64,000 bases of DNA from Eonycteris spelaea. Taxonomy: Eukaryota > Chordata > Mammalia > Chiroptera > Pteropodidae. Within the stretch, counting starts at the first letter, position 1. The number at the start of each line of letters is the position of its first letter. The DNA is taken from positions 4,292,001-4,356,000 of the forward strand of contig PUFA01000077.1 in the NCBI GenBank assembly GCA_003508835.1, in the 5' to 3' direction. Of the stretch, positions 22,976 through 34,800 are shown piece after piece. The notes beneath the pieces were generated by a model. That model ran no database searches and was not told the origin of the DNA. It worked only from the letters and a program-made list of their open reading frames with translations. The translations under genes and the position numbers were made by a program.

Positions 22976-23495
22976 GCTGACCTATACAAGAAAAATTGTG
23001 GAGCCTAAGAAACAGAGGGCTGGGCAAAACTCACTTTGTGTATCTCTGCAGAGTAGAGCCATGATCAGTGAATACAAATTACCTGGGTTCAATATAAGAA
23101 AACACCGTGAGCAGTGAGTTCCCTATTGCTAGTGACATTCAAGCAGAAACTGGAGGAGCTATCTCCCAGCCACGCTGCAGAAAGGATTCTTCTGCTCTGT
23201 GGAAGAACAGATTGTTTCTAAAATCCTTTCAAGCTGTCATGTTCTGTGTTCTTCTGTGACGGCTGACTGTGGTGCCTAACCTAGAGACTCCAACACAGTG
23301 AGCACAGGTCGAGGGCGTGTACCACATAAAGGCACGCTGTACACTTCTTTATTACTATATGCTTATTAGCTACATATTAGTTAGGTGACGATGGGACAGT
23401 CTGTTAAGCTATCCGAGTCTTAGAATGCTCTTTTATAAGAGGAGGAAAAACTGCCTTCCTTAAAGAAACAATACAATGTATTCATTTACTAAAGA
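22976..23495. other. No recognised feature apart from a faint MIR-like patch
   Basis: 23375-23445 resembles a forward MIR core weakly. The rest is unique. Confidence 0.4.
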
Positions 23496-23499
23496 AGCC

Positions 23500-23750
23500 C
23501 CATCACGTCAGAGGATCTGAGCTCAAATCCCAAATTTTCCACTTGACAAGCTGGGCTTCTTTGAGCAAAGTAGGCAACCTCTCTGTACCTCAGTGTCCTC
23601 ACCTGATAATAACAGGATGTATCTCACAGAATTGTTATGAGGATTAAATAATTTTTTAAAAAATGTATGAGAAGCCCTTAGAAGAGTATCTGGCATGTAC
23701 TTACGATCCACATTTCACTCTTATTATTATGGTGCTGCTATTATTGTTAT
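23500..23750 (+). mobile_element. MIR SINE, forward
   Basis: Contains gagctcaaatcccaaatttt, aacctctctgtacctcagtg, ttgttatgaggattaaataa and gagtatctggcatgtactta in order. Confidence 0.78.
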
Positions 23751-23844
23751 GAAACTTAAAGGAAAATATGTATTGCACGGATACCAATCAATCTCTTTCC
23801 TAATACTAGGAACTATAAAACCATAAGTGCTTGAAAGTCTCATT

Positions 23845-24025
23845 TCGTTCATGCATTCATCGCACGTGAATTAAGCCCCTACTCTGTGCACCATGTGGGA
23901 CTAGCCATGGCACATGAGAATTATCAGTTGAACGTTCAAGTTCCTGCTTCTGAGGGTTTTATAATCTGCCAGGGAGGAAAGGTATACAAACCTAAATCCT
24001 GGGAATTGCCATGGACGATATCATT
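23845..24025 (-). mobile_element. L2 3'-end fragment, reversed
   Basis: Reversed L2 tail with cgtgaattaagcccctactc, tgtgcaccatgtgggactag and a degraded ttcctgcttctgagggtttt line. Confidence 0.55.
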
Positions 24026-25635
24026 CAATTGACACACACACTAAAATCGTCTAAAGTGTGGTCATCAGATATTAGTAAGTGCTGACAGGACATGGATTAA
24101 TGAATGATGTCTACGAACTCTAACCCTCAACAATTTGCCAGCGGTTTGTTTCCTCATCACCACAAATAATCATAATTTCTCTCCCTTGGGAATATACAGT
24201 AACTATTTTAATAGTTATACCCTAACATCTGAAGACAGGAAGTGAGTAATGGGCAGAAAGGATGTCTGAACACCTATGTCCTAATATTGTTTTTACTCTT
24301 TCCTGGACAGAAGATCATATGCGAAGAGGCTTATGTCAAAAGGCAGGAAGTACAGGTATCTCTGTAAAGTAAACCTCTGTTATTCCAGGTGTAGCTTGGT
24401 AATAACACTGTGCAAATCAATCTGGGGCTCAGTAAATTTGTAGTTACTCTGCAGAGGCAGAAGCCCAGAGTCATAAAGCTTTTCCAAAAGAAACCACATT
24501 AAGTAAACAAAATATCATTACCAAGAGCAGATCATCTCAAGTCTGAGACATTTTTTCCACTCTGGCCCGGATACGCTGCAGACCCAAAGCAATCACAGAG
24601 GCATCTGCAGGTACAAAATGGTGTGGGGGACTTTGAAAAATCAGAGTCCATCAGACTGGACAATGTTATGAATACCTGCTATTTCCAGAGTGCTTTACAA
24701 TTTAAAGCCCTTCCATGTGCACAGTCTCGTTTCATGTTTATCATCTGAACTACGTACGAACTAAAACTGTAAGTCTGACTGCATTTATTTGCTTGAGACT
24801 TCCACGACCCAGGGGTAACAGCCTAACGACTTCCCCATCAAATTTGACCCCCTCCCAAGCACACAGGTCACTCACAAACACATCGTGTTCCACAGGACTA
24901 ACGCCTATTGGACTCATCAGATGCACTGGATTTTCTCCTAAGGCCAAACTGAGCTTGGACTTGCTTATAACCCTCTGGGGGGAGTAATTGCCAAGAACTA
25001 TAAGAAATAGGTCAGGATGACAGAGGAGAGGCCTAAGCAAGCTTCTTGGGTCTGAATGTCAGAGCAGGAGAATAACACCTCACAGGGTTTTCCTTTAAAC
25101 CTCTAGAAGCTTCCCTTGATTCTCAACAGTCAACATAGAGGGCTTGTTTTTGTTGTCTGTTTTGCTTTTTACAGAGGTAAGGAAGGGTTGACGGTGAGCA
25201 TCAGCATACAGATACAACTTTATCTATATAATAAACAAGAACCATAAAAAAATTAACAATAAAAAAGATGGGTAAATTTAGGTTCAGAGAGTTTAAATAT
25301 CTTGCCTCAAGTAATAACACTGTGAAACTTTATCCCTTGTGTCCTAAATCTAATATCTGATCTAAAACCTAATAACCACAACTGTAACAATATAATTGGT
25401 TCAAGTGACATGGAGACACAGACTAGATTATCATGACTAATGAGTAATGAATTGCTATTGATCCTGGGAAAATCTGCAGATATTGGAAAAATTCATAAAC
25501 TTTGTAATGATTTTATCAGAATTTGAATTATCAAATATTCCAAATCTGTTATAAGGGGAAAATCTAAAGGTAGAACAGAAAAATGAAAAACAAACAAACA
25601 AACAAACAAAAACCCTAGACAATCCTCTGAAGTAT
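24026..25635. other. Mostly unique; two faint reversed MIR patches
   Basis: 24665-24765 and 25255-25385 look like reversed MIR pieces (ttccagagtgctttacaatt; gttcagagagtttaaatatc) at low identity. An (AAAC)n run of about 25 nt is near 25588-25612. Confidence 0.4.
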
Positions 25636-25639
25636 GATG

Positions 25640-26150
25640 AAATAAAAAGAGGTAATAGAAAATCAGTGTTCTAAATAAAAGAAGAATAAGAGATGAAAAA
25701 GATTTCAAAGATAAAAAAATAACATTTAGATAGATTCATGATAATAAATTTTAAGACTTAAATGAATACACAAATTACTAGGAAAAAAATAAACTTAGTA
25801 AAACTGACTAAGTAGAAATGGGAAGCATGGCTAGTCCTATAACTCTTAAAGGGATCAAAATGCTGGTTAATATCCTTCCCACAAAGAAGAGACCAGACCA
25901 GAGTTTATTAGTGAATTCTACCAAATTTTTAAATAATCGATCATTCAAATCTTAAACTACTTCAGAAAACAAAGTAAAAGCTTCCCCAATTTATACTATG
26001 AAGCTACTATAACATTAATAATGAAACCAGATGAAAAAATCAGAAAGAAAAATTGTTTAGAATTTTTGTACTTAAGATTTTCATGTATAAATATAAGTGC
26101 AAAAATTCTAAACAAATTATTAGCAAAACAAGTCTAGCAGTATATGTAGA
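25640..26150 (+). mobile_element. Old L1 (L1M) ORF2 fragment, sense
   Basis: Sense-strand landmarks of ORF2 upstream of and within the RT region appear in order: aatacacaaattactaggaa, cctataactcttaaagggat, agtttattagtgaattctac and aacaaattattagcaaaaca. All frames are broken. Confidence 0.68.
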
Positions 26151-26707
26151 AGACAGAGTGTAGGTTTGGTTTGGGGGAACTGTGGGACCTTTCCTGAAGG
26201 GGTCTGGGGTAAACTCTGCCTTAGAGTGATAAAATTTAAAGTATACAAAGATTTTTTAAATTAGTTTTAAATTATGCAATATTTAAAGTTGTTATTTACA
26301 TTGATACAGTTCAAGTACTCTTTCAACCTACAGAAAATTGTTCAGATTCATACTTAGAGTTAATAAACTATATTACTATATTAGCACTTGTTTATCAACA
26401 ACATCATGAACCACAAAATTGACTGGGGATATTTTTCAGGATGTTTACTCCTGGCTCATTAAAACTCTGGTTTTAGTCTCTGCCAAATAAATACCTGGGT
26501 TCCAATGTTCTACTAATATCCATGTTTTGTCCTTTGAACAAGTCAAAAAGATTTGTGGTTTAGATTCTTCCATAAGTGCAGGCATATGCCTTAAAACATT
26601 TTCTGGTGTTTGCTTTGAGGTTCATATTTTTACCTAGACAAAATTGCCTTTTAGACCATTTCAAATAGTGTTAAATATTATCCAATTGAATATTTATAGC
26701 AAATAAA
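26151..26707. other. No recognised feature
   Basis: A+T-rich unique intron sequence. Confidence 0.45.
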
Positions 26708-26711
26708 CATT

Positions 26712-27300
26712 AAATCCTCACTTAACATCATCGATAGGTTCTTAGAAACTGGTACTTTTAAGTGAAACGTCATATAACGAAACCAATTTTACCCTAGGCT
26801 ATACGATACAAATGAGTTAAGTTCCTACAGCATATTTCTGGTCACAGAAACATAACTGAACTTCTAAACAAAGACCCAAAACACTTCTAATATTAAACAT
26901 TGAAATTAATGTGAGCTATACATACATTTAAGAAAGATGAATAAAAGCAAGTGAGATAATGATTTTCTAACCCAGTATTCCAGTTCAGGGTCACAGGTGG
27001 CCCAAGCCCATCCCTACAGCTCAGGGGGCAAGACAGGACCCACCCTGGACAAGACACCCTTCCATCACAGGGCCACTCACACACACCCACACTCACCCAG
27101 ACTGGGACAATGCAGACATGCCAATCCCCCTCATGCCACAGGAACCCGGAGTCCCAGGACAAAACCCAGCAGACATGGGGGAATGTGCAAACCAACCCCC
27201 GCCCGACGGTGGCCGCTGCCAGGAATCAATTTTTTTCCTCATCAACGTTCTAATGAAATGGCATTGAACGAAAGGACAACACTCGAAGGCCTGCTGCATG
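26712..27300. mobile_element. Ancient DNA-transposon-like element of about 590 bp (family not assigned)
   Basis: I recognise this as a widespread eutherian repeat. It starts tcctcacttaacatcatcga and has tcatataacgaaaccaattt, cacccacactcacccagact and a final catcaacgttctaatgaaat block. Its end, reversed (gccttcgagtgttgtccttt), weakly mirrors its start, which suggests inverted ends. The 210-codon plus frame from 26997 starts inside this repeat and is not a gene. Confidence 0.5.
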
Positions 27301-27824
27301 TGAGTTATATGTTATCAGCCCCAACTAAGAGCTGCAGATACAGAGATTTAAGAGGTCAGGAAATGCTTCATGCAGCCATATGTGGAGGAATCAGGAGCAG
27401 AAGCCAGAGCAGCCCGACGGGAAGGTGTCATCCTTTAGCCCAACTGTATTGGTTCTTGAATAACCCAATAAGCTTCCTGTTTAGTTCGAGCTTTCTCTTC
27501 ACGGCACCCACTAGCTCGCTCTCCTTTCCTGCTCCCAGATTAGATCACGGAACACAGACAGTGTTTTGCAACAGGGGGAAGGCCAAGTCATCTGTTCCGC
27601 TCAACAGCTACTTCCCTTCTGAGCTTTGATCTTTACCTTTTGCCCTTTGCTTGGCCCTGGGCTATTTCCGAAGAAGTGGTGGGGGGGGATGGTGGAGATA
27701 TGGATAATGTGGAGCATACAGTATCACCCAGGCTTGGCACCCAGAAAATAGTTCTAGGGTGTTACGCAACTTTCAGCTCCCTCTGCCCTTGTTCTTTGTC
27801 TGTCTTGTTGAGAAAGGACAAAAG
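27301..27824. other. No recognised feature
   Basis: Unique sequence with a G9 run near 27681. No supported gene. Confidence 0.45.
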
Positions 27825-27950
27825 GGAGCTACCATTTATGAACGCTTTTTTTTTTTGTAAATACCAGACACTATGCATGTATTATCTGATTGAATATGCA
27901 TGACAACCTCATGAGATTAGCATTACGAAATGGGAAATACTGGCTGTGAA
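27825..27950 (-). mobile_element. MIR fragment, reversed
   Basis: agctaccatttatgaacgc, then accagacactatgcatgtat and tgacaacctcatgagattag, interrupted by a T10 run. Confidence 0.6.
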
Positions 27951-28875
27951 TTGCAGACAGAACGTCTCATTGTCCATCCCCCGGACACTCAGGCCTTCCT
28001 TCATAGCCACATACCACAGAAACAGTGGCTGCAGCTGCTGTCAGGCATCTTGATCCAAAAAAGTCAAAAGTACTTCTGCATGGAAAGATATAAGCGCTTT
28101 ACTTTCTAGTTGGCTCCAAATGGTCACTCTCTTTTCTTTTTTGTTCCACGGATAGTGCTTATCTAAAATTTATTACATGTTAGGATAAGCCTCCAAGTCA
28201 TGCAGGATTTTTGACCTGAACCAGCTCAAGAGGGGCTCTGATATATAATAATCTAATATTTATAGTATAATATGCTGTAATAAGGGAAGCAGAGCCTGAA
28301 AAACAAACTTACCATTATAAAGCAGTTTATTCTGTTTGTCATGTATCTAAATAATAATAATAACAAGACTCTTTTTCCTTTTTAATCCTTGGGTGATGCC
28401 CAAACACTTTTTAAATGGATATTCTGTTTTTAGGAAGTCCACCCACATTAAATTACATACTATACTAATTACTTCCAAGAAATAATTCCTTCCAGTTCTA
28501 CAGTTATTTACAAACATGGAGATATATTTCGGTGACTCATACCCAGAGTTCATAGAATTGCAGATTTATAAGTGAATTATACTTGGAATGAATTTTCTAC
28601 TAAAACTAAGAAATACATGACGTCATTCACACAGCGATGACACACATACAATCTAAATTATTCAACAATGCCTGTTGCCAAAACATGGAGGTCATTAAAA
28701 AAAAAATGCTGGGATTGTATCTTAGCTTTATATGCACTTTTCTCTAATATGATAAATTAATTATGCAGCCACTTGGAAAGGTACAGTTGAGACAAAGATT
28801 TCACACTGAAAGACTTATCACAACACAGTAAACCTGTTACTACCCCAGGGACATTTATTCTTCCTTTAATCCAAA
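27951..28875. other. No recognised feature
   Basis: Unique intron. A short (aat)n patch lies near 28349-28362. Confidence 0.45.
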
Positions 28876-28879
28876 ACTG

Positions 28880-29095
28880 TGAATAATAATAGGAAACATT
28901 TACGATAATTGGTAGATACTTAATAACAGTCTACGAATGACAAGCATGTCTCGCAACAACCCATTTTACTTATGAAGCCGCAGCTCAGACAGGTTTAAGG
29001 CTCAACATCATATGCACAGTTAAGTGGCAGAGTAGGAATCCGAACCACTTTATGATGCCAGCACTAGCCATTAACCACTTTACACTCTGCGTATC
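28880..29095 (-). mobile_element. MIR SINE, reversed
   Basis: gaaacatttacgataattgg, then the cagctcagacaggtttaagg core, taagtggcagagtaggaatc and the head cattaaccactttacactct. Confidence 0.75.
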
Positions 29096-29214
29096 AGTGG
29101 TGCTGACCCCCTGCTTCCTGCTCTGCCCCACCTGCTTCCTGCTCAGAAACCCACCTCTACTCCCAGGAAGGTGCCTGGAGTAATATAAATGTTATCTTCT
29201 TGGATATTGTTTTA

Positions 29215-29365
29215 GAGTGCAAAAACCTGGATTTAAGAGTTAGGGTCACCTGGGTTGAGGCACAGCTCTCTCCTCCAGCTGCATAATGAGGACAACTCAT
29301 TTAATAGTCCTACATCTCTGCTTCCTCATCTGTCTTATCAATAGAAATCATAATTTGTAATATTT
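29215..29365 (+). mobile_element. MIR fragment, forward
   Basis: gtcacctgggttgaggcaca, then acaactcatttaatagtcct and tctgcttcctcatctgtctt. Confidence 0.5.
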
Positions 29366-29953
29366 AGACATAATTTACATTGAGTGACGTGGTCAGATCC
29401 TAAGTGTATCTATCATTCAGCGAGTCTAGATGAATGCACCATAAAAACAGAGAACATTTTCACTGGCCTAGAAATCTTCCTCATTCCCCTTTTTCAGTCA
29501 ACCTGCCGCACCCATCCCGCAGAAAAGCAACCTGATTTGATTACCCTAGAATTTTCTATAGTGGAATCATACAGTATTACAGTTTTTTTGTGTATCTCTG
29601 GCTTCTTTCACTCAGCGTAATATTTTTGAGATTTACTCAAGTTGTAGTGTGTGATAATAATAGTTCATTCCCAATAACAATTTGGCATAAGCGTTAAAAG
29701 AGATAATGCATGTTATAACCTGTTTAAGGTCTACCAAAAAAAGTGGTCATTATTATTATTCAAAAGAGCAACCCCAGGAACAGAAGAGTGCTAGATCCCA
29801 GAGGAAGAATATCTAAATCTACCACACTGGACTATATTTGGAGAAAGGGGTTCATTATTAGTGTCTCTCATATCACATTCTTTATATGTCTAAGGACATC
29901 AATGCTAAAAGCATGTAATATTGGGCACATGAGGTAAAATTGAATTGAATTGA
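29366..29953. other. No recognised feature
   Basis: Unique sequence ending in three aattg units next to the hairpin. Confidence 0.4.
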
Positions 29954-29983
29954 ATTTCTGATCTGGAAGGCCAGATCAGAAAT
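29954..29983. repeat. Perfect 13-bp inverted repeat, 4-nt loop, next to a long T tract
   Basis: Arms atttctgatctgg (29954-29966) and ccagatcagaaat (29971-29983) are exact reverse complements around aagg. T-rich runs (29984-30016) follow at once. It could be a snap-back or microhomology product at the A-tail end of a reversed retroposon. Confidence 0.95.
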
Positions 29984-30015
29984 CTTTTTTTTTTTTTTCT
30001 TTTTTTTTTTTTTTT

Positions 30016-31594
30016 TGCTGTGCAAAGACAATTTGATGGAGGACACTCCAAGTGATTTCTGAAATATTCCCTCCTGCCCACCACAGAGATGGAGGCCTAC
30101 CTACGTCATTACATTTGAGAGACCTGCACGTGTAAAGCCATCCATAATAATGCACGCCTTCAGCAGGAGCCAAAGCTTATCTGTCAGTGCTGGCCAGCTG
30201 TGTAATTCAATTTTTCCAAGAGACCTGGAGCTTGGACTCACAAATTTCATACCAATCCTGCATTTCACAGAAGGAGATTGGGCCACAATAAATAAATCCA
30301 TACTCTGGAAAGAGACAGAATCATTAAGATGCATATCTTAAGTCCTCTCTTTTCGCCCAGAGGCATTCTTCACTAAAAGCATGTCTTCAAATCTAAATGG
30401 GAAGCAGGTTCCATTCCCAAAGCGTTTTCCCAAGAATCAGTCTTACAGGCAGAGATGTAAATACAAATTCCAAACCCTCAAGCAAAACATTCAGAAGCTT
30501 CTGTTAACTGGACTAACAGATGAGCTTTGGAAGTGACCCCTTGCTCAGGTGGCAGCTTGGGCAAGAATGATGCCCTACAGAGAAAGATTAATATATACAA
30601 AGTTTATTAAAATGTTAAGTCACATTTAGGGTAAGTTCTAGAAGAAAATGTCCTCAAAGTTACTGCAAGCCTGTGGGTGTGAGGTTCTATCCTGCTTCCT
30701 CCGGAAACAACATCTGTTTTTATATTCAACACAAGCCACCTCTGATATTTATTGCATTTGCTGAATGCTGAAAGGATCTGAAATGTTAAACCTCTTGATC
30801 TGTCGGCAGTCTTGGATTTCTGTGAAAAGATGAGCCATATCGTAGCACGAACTGGAGAAATTTCATGTACTCAAAAGACGTAAATCCCCATCACAGTCGA
30901 ATTCTCTTTTAATACACAACTGTAGAAGTTGTAAAAAAAATATATCCAATCTTATAAATTTCTTTTCATTTTCCTCTACATGCATAGCTCCATTTCCTTT
31001 CCATAAGATACACCCAAGGACATTCAGTCTCGACTTAACCCATTCATTTCTCCAAAACAAACTAAGCTTAAATGCATGAAAGTAAAATCATGTGTTTGGT
31101 CTCATTAGGGTCACAATGTCCTTATGACAGAAATAGGGAACTTGGTCCATTATCCTAACTATTAATGAAGAATAAATTGCTTATATTTAAGTGAGTTTAT
31201 ATTTTATTTTTATCCAATGCTCAAGTTTCTTGGTTCTCATCAAAAAGTGAGGCTGGCGGTTACTCAACAGAGCCCAGAAAACTACAGCAATTTCGTTCAT
31301 ATCACATGAGTTATGCATCTGGAGGAGAAATGTGGTCAAAAAAGAAAAAAAAGAGACAGACTTAGCTTTTAGAATTTAAAGATGTTCTCTTTAGAGGAAT
31401 GATAAACAACAGAAGATGCCCGGAAGGTATGAGAAACAAAGAGGGTGGACAGAACTCAATTAAATTTCTGTGCAAGTTTCATATGATGTCATGAGCTGAA
31501 GAGTTAATTGGCACAGACCAAAAACTGCATGACCAGAGGCTAAAATGACAAGAAAAAGAGGTGGCCTTCTTCTCCTTTACTTCTCCTCCTCCTC
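30016..31594. other. Unique intron; possible conserved block at 30016-30345
   Basis: 30016-30345 is repeat-free and of balanced composition. It contains short motifs such as acgtcattac and ataataatgcacgcc, so it could be regulatory. This is an impression, not proof. The remainder shows nothing recognised. Confidence 0.35.
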
Positions 31595-32020
31595 CTCCTC
31601 ATTTCATATTTATTAGGCACTCCCTGTGTTCATGATACTGTCCTGCTTGCACAGTAGCAGGGGAAATGTTAGGAGAAACTAATCAGAGTCTGGGCTAATC
31701 AAAAAGCCAAGTCTCTAACTCACCGAGGACCTGGGGGAGGGGGTGGGGAAGAAATGGAGAGAATCATTAATCTGCAATGGTCCCATTCACCTTGGGAAAT
31801 TCCTTCTGATTTAATCCAGGTATAATTCCTCGGTCCTAGTAGGACCCTGGGTATCCTCTTTTTGGTAAGTCATAATACATGGTCTAAATCAGCTCTCCCA
31901 TTAAACTCTGGGCTCCTTCACAGGGGACGAAATGCAGGTCATTTGTCCCTGTTGTTTTAGGGCTGAGCTCATAGTTGGTGCCCAATACATTTTTTTTAAT
32001 GTAATAAATGAATGAACGAA
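31595..32020. mobile_element. Two L2 3'-end fragments, one reversed, one forward
   Basis: 31595-31690 is a reversed L2 tail (tttattaggcactccctgtg, atgatactgtcctgcttgca). 31860-32020 is a forward L2 tail (ttaaactctgggctccttca, catagttggtgcccaataca, ending aatgaatgaacga). Confidence 0.55.
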
Positions 32021-32104
32021 GAATACATTTTCCTACCTCAAGCACATCTGCCTCAGACTGACTGCATGAGGATAAAGAACATAATCTGCAGAGTTCCATG
32101 ATTA

Positions 32105-32265
32105 TTATTATTGATAATTTCCACTCAAAATATACTTCTAAGCATTTTCACATATTAGTAACCTTAAATGTTTATCCCTATGGAAATATTCACATTAGAT
32201 TACGTTATTGTCTTCACACATCTACCTAAAATGAAACTGATTCCTTAGCCAACATTCTAGGCAAT
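32105..32265 (-). mobile_element. MIR fragment, reversed, weak
   Basis: acttctaagcattttcacat and the line through attgtcttcacacatctacc fit the reversed MIR order at low identity. Confidence 0.4.
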
Positions 32266-33818
32266 CTGTTTTATTTTATGAAGTCAAACTTGTACGTAAT
32301 CATCTATTCAGCAGCTCACTTTGCAAATACAAGTCCTCTTTCCTTTGGGGGAGGATGCCAGAGGTGAAGATACAGGTCTCTGTTTTTGGACAGCTGATAT
32401 TCAGGATTTTGCTAATACTTTTAATAATCAGAAATTCCCACAGCTACAAGCAGTGAGCTCACTCTCACTGGAGGTTTCTCACAGAAGCCGAAAGTCTGCT
32501 GGGTATCACCTTGGGAGTCATCAAACATCACATTTCATGATTTAGCACTGGAAATAAAAGTTTTTGCTATACTATGAAGCAGTTTTGGTGACTGCTAAAT
32601 AATTCACCTGAGGGCAAAGGCCAAGACAACCAGAGTCTTAGTTTCTCTGGATAGAAATTTCCTTACAGTAGTTTTCACAGATTTTAATATTCTAGCCAAG
32701 AAGCCAATGCTTTCAGCACAAATCTTAGGTTTCTACAGAAGCAACCCTTTTGTTCCTAGTTCAAGGCCCTTTAACTTGTTGACCCTGGCTTGACAGTCTT
32801 CAGGCATACTTGTTGATCTCCTTTTTCCCTGTGAAGGTGGTTCGACCTTCCCATAGAACTAATCACAGGCCTATAGGAGTCAGCCCAGGAAAACCCTTAG
32901 GCAACTGATTAGAATGTTCCAACTCTGATCCTCAGGCTACTAAGGACCTCACTGACAATGGAAATACAATTTAATGTTCCTTTCAGTTTGCCTAGATGAT
33001 AGGAAATATCAGCTGCTTTCACAGGCCCAGGATGCAGCCCACCGAACCCCATTCAAACAGGCCTGCTCTATATTAAGACTGTTCTCCCACTGCATGGGTC
33101 GAGAGCTAACACATGGAACCCTTGGAAGAAGGCAGCCAAGCCAAAGGAATGCTTGGGTGACTCCAGTGGCCCAGAATGCGACTAAAACTCCTGCTCATCA
33201 CCTGATTTTTTCTTCCAACTTTGCCATAACATATTCCCTCTGATTCAGTTTTACTGGAGATGCTCTGCTAGTAAATGAGCTAAGCCTCCAGGGGACCAAT
33301 GTTCGCCCTTCTCCAACATGGGGAAGTTTCCAGCCTTGCTGCAGATAGAGGCAGAGCGGGAGTCTACACAGTTGGCTTGTGTTTCAAATGGACCCTTCCC
33401 CCTGAGCAGACGGTAAATGGCCAAGAATAACGTGCAGGGTGGAAGGAGCCAGGGAGGGTCAAGATGGACTGTCTGTTGTGTACTCCAGACACAGAAACTG
33501 GACCAGGCACAAAGCTGCTTCCTCATTTACTCTCCACACTTTTAGAGAGAGACAACTTCAGGGCATTTTTAGAGAAAACAAAAATGGAATGGAAAACAGA
33601 GCCCGCTTTCCTCCAGTGGCTCAAAAAAGAGAGTACTTTAATGGTGCCTGAAGACAGGCTTAAGGTAGGAAATGAAAGGTGTTGCATGTGCCCATCCATT
33701 AGCCCTAAGAGGTCCTGCCCCTTGAACCAGCCAAGAGAGGCCGCTCTCCAGAGCTCCACTCTCGGAGGGCTGTGCTCTGGCCCTTCTCCGGCCACGCATC
33801 TCCCCGTTGGTTCCCTAG
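32266..33818. other. No recognised feature
   Basis: Unique intron. The 134-codon plus frame at 33464-33868 is crossed by a 105-codon minus frame. No domain recognised in either. Confidence 0.45.
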
Positions 33819-33940
33819 AAACTCCAAATGTTACAGACACTCAAGAAAATGAGCACGATTCCACATAAGGAAAAAAAAAAGGTTACTTTCCTAGCCTTGC
33901 CTTCCGTGATCCAGAACTCCTCTGACACATGCGATGAAGA
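33819..33940 (+). repeat. Local duplication, copy 1
   Basis: Begins aactccaaatgttacagaca and parallels 34678-34800, 859 bp away. Both copies have ccaaatgttaca, an a/g-rich aagga middle with ttactttcc or tactctctt, then ccagaactcctctga (ccggaactcctttga in the other). Both copies are in the same orientation, with many point changes and a few small indels. Confidence 0.7.
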
Positions 33941-34677
33941 GTCCTCCAGGCCAAGCTATGCCTCCCTCTCCTTTAGGTCCCTGTAATTTCCTGTCTAAAT
34001 GGCCTCAAGCCTGGTTCCAGGGATGTGGGCATCCCCTCCCCAGGGTCATGAGCCACAGAATGCTCAAGGCTCTAAGGCTCTAGGGTCCAGAAGGGCAAAA
34101 GGGACACGCGTTTGCAGGGGCAGGGTGTAGACAGAGCTTGTGTGTGCTGGGGCGTCCATGAATGTGCGTAGAGCACATTGCGGTGCCTATGGAGCCGAGG
34201 TGGGAAGAGCAGAGGGAGCAGGCCTTGGGCTGGGGCCACCCCTCCCCCTCGTGTCCCACCCGCTCTCCCTCCACTAGTTTCTGGGGTGGAATGCCAAGGT
34301 ATCTGAGAATTCTAAACATACCCAAAAAGGAGGTGGCCAAGCAGATTTTATGTCCTGTCCGTAAATTTAATTCATAACATTAAAATCTTTGGACCTACAC
34401 TATGAGACTTCCTTCCATGTGTACTCATGCCCAGGGCTCTGAAAATATTAGGAGTGGGCCTGCTTTTGACAGACCCCCCTCCCCACTAATTGCTTCTGGG
34501 AAAGAAAGGGAAAGAAAGACTAAGCATTATTTGGAAACGGGAATTGGGGGTATTGGAAGGGGCTGGGTAGGAGGCACTATGGAGCTCCTAGAACCATTTA
34601 AGAAGTTAGGAGAAATTAAAACCTCCAGGAAGAAATAAAAATAGAGCACTCCCTACCCCACCCCGGGATTTCCGATC
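33941..34677. other. Spacer between the duplicated segments; no recognised feature
   Basis: Unique, fairly GC-rich sequence. No convincing extension of the duplication into it was seen. Confidence 0.45.
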
Positions 34678-34800
34678 AACTCCAAATGTTACAAGCACTC
34701 ACAAAAAGTGTCAATTCTGTACAGGAAAAGAGGAAAGGATACTCTCTTCCACCTCGGCGTTTGGGTGTCCGGAACTCCTTTGATACTACGAGCAGGAAAA
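34678..34800 (+). repeat. Local duplication, copy 2
   Basis: Begins aactccaaatgttacaagca. See copy 1 at 33819-33940. The pair could also be two copies of an unnamed repeat. Confidence 0.7.

Noticed and set aside
26997..27629. 210-codon plus-strand frame
   Set aside because: It starts inside an ancient interspersed repeat and runs into unique sequence. No domain, splice context or recognised similarity.
29954..30016. Hairpin plus T run as a bacterial-type terminator
   Set aside because: The window is clearly mammalian intron, so such a terminator has no meaning here.
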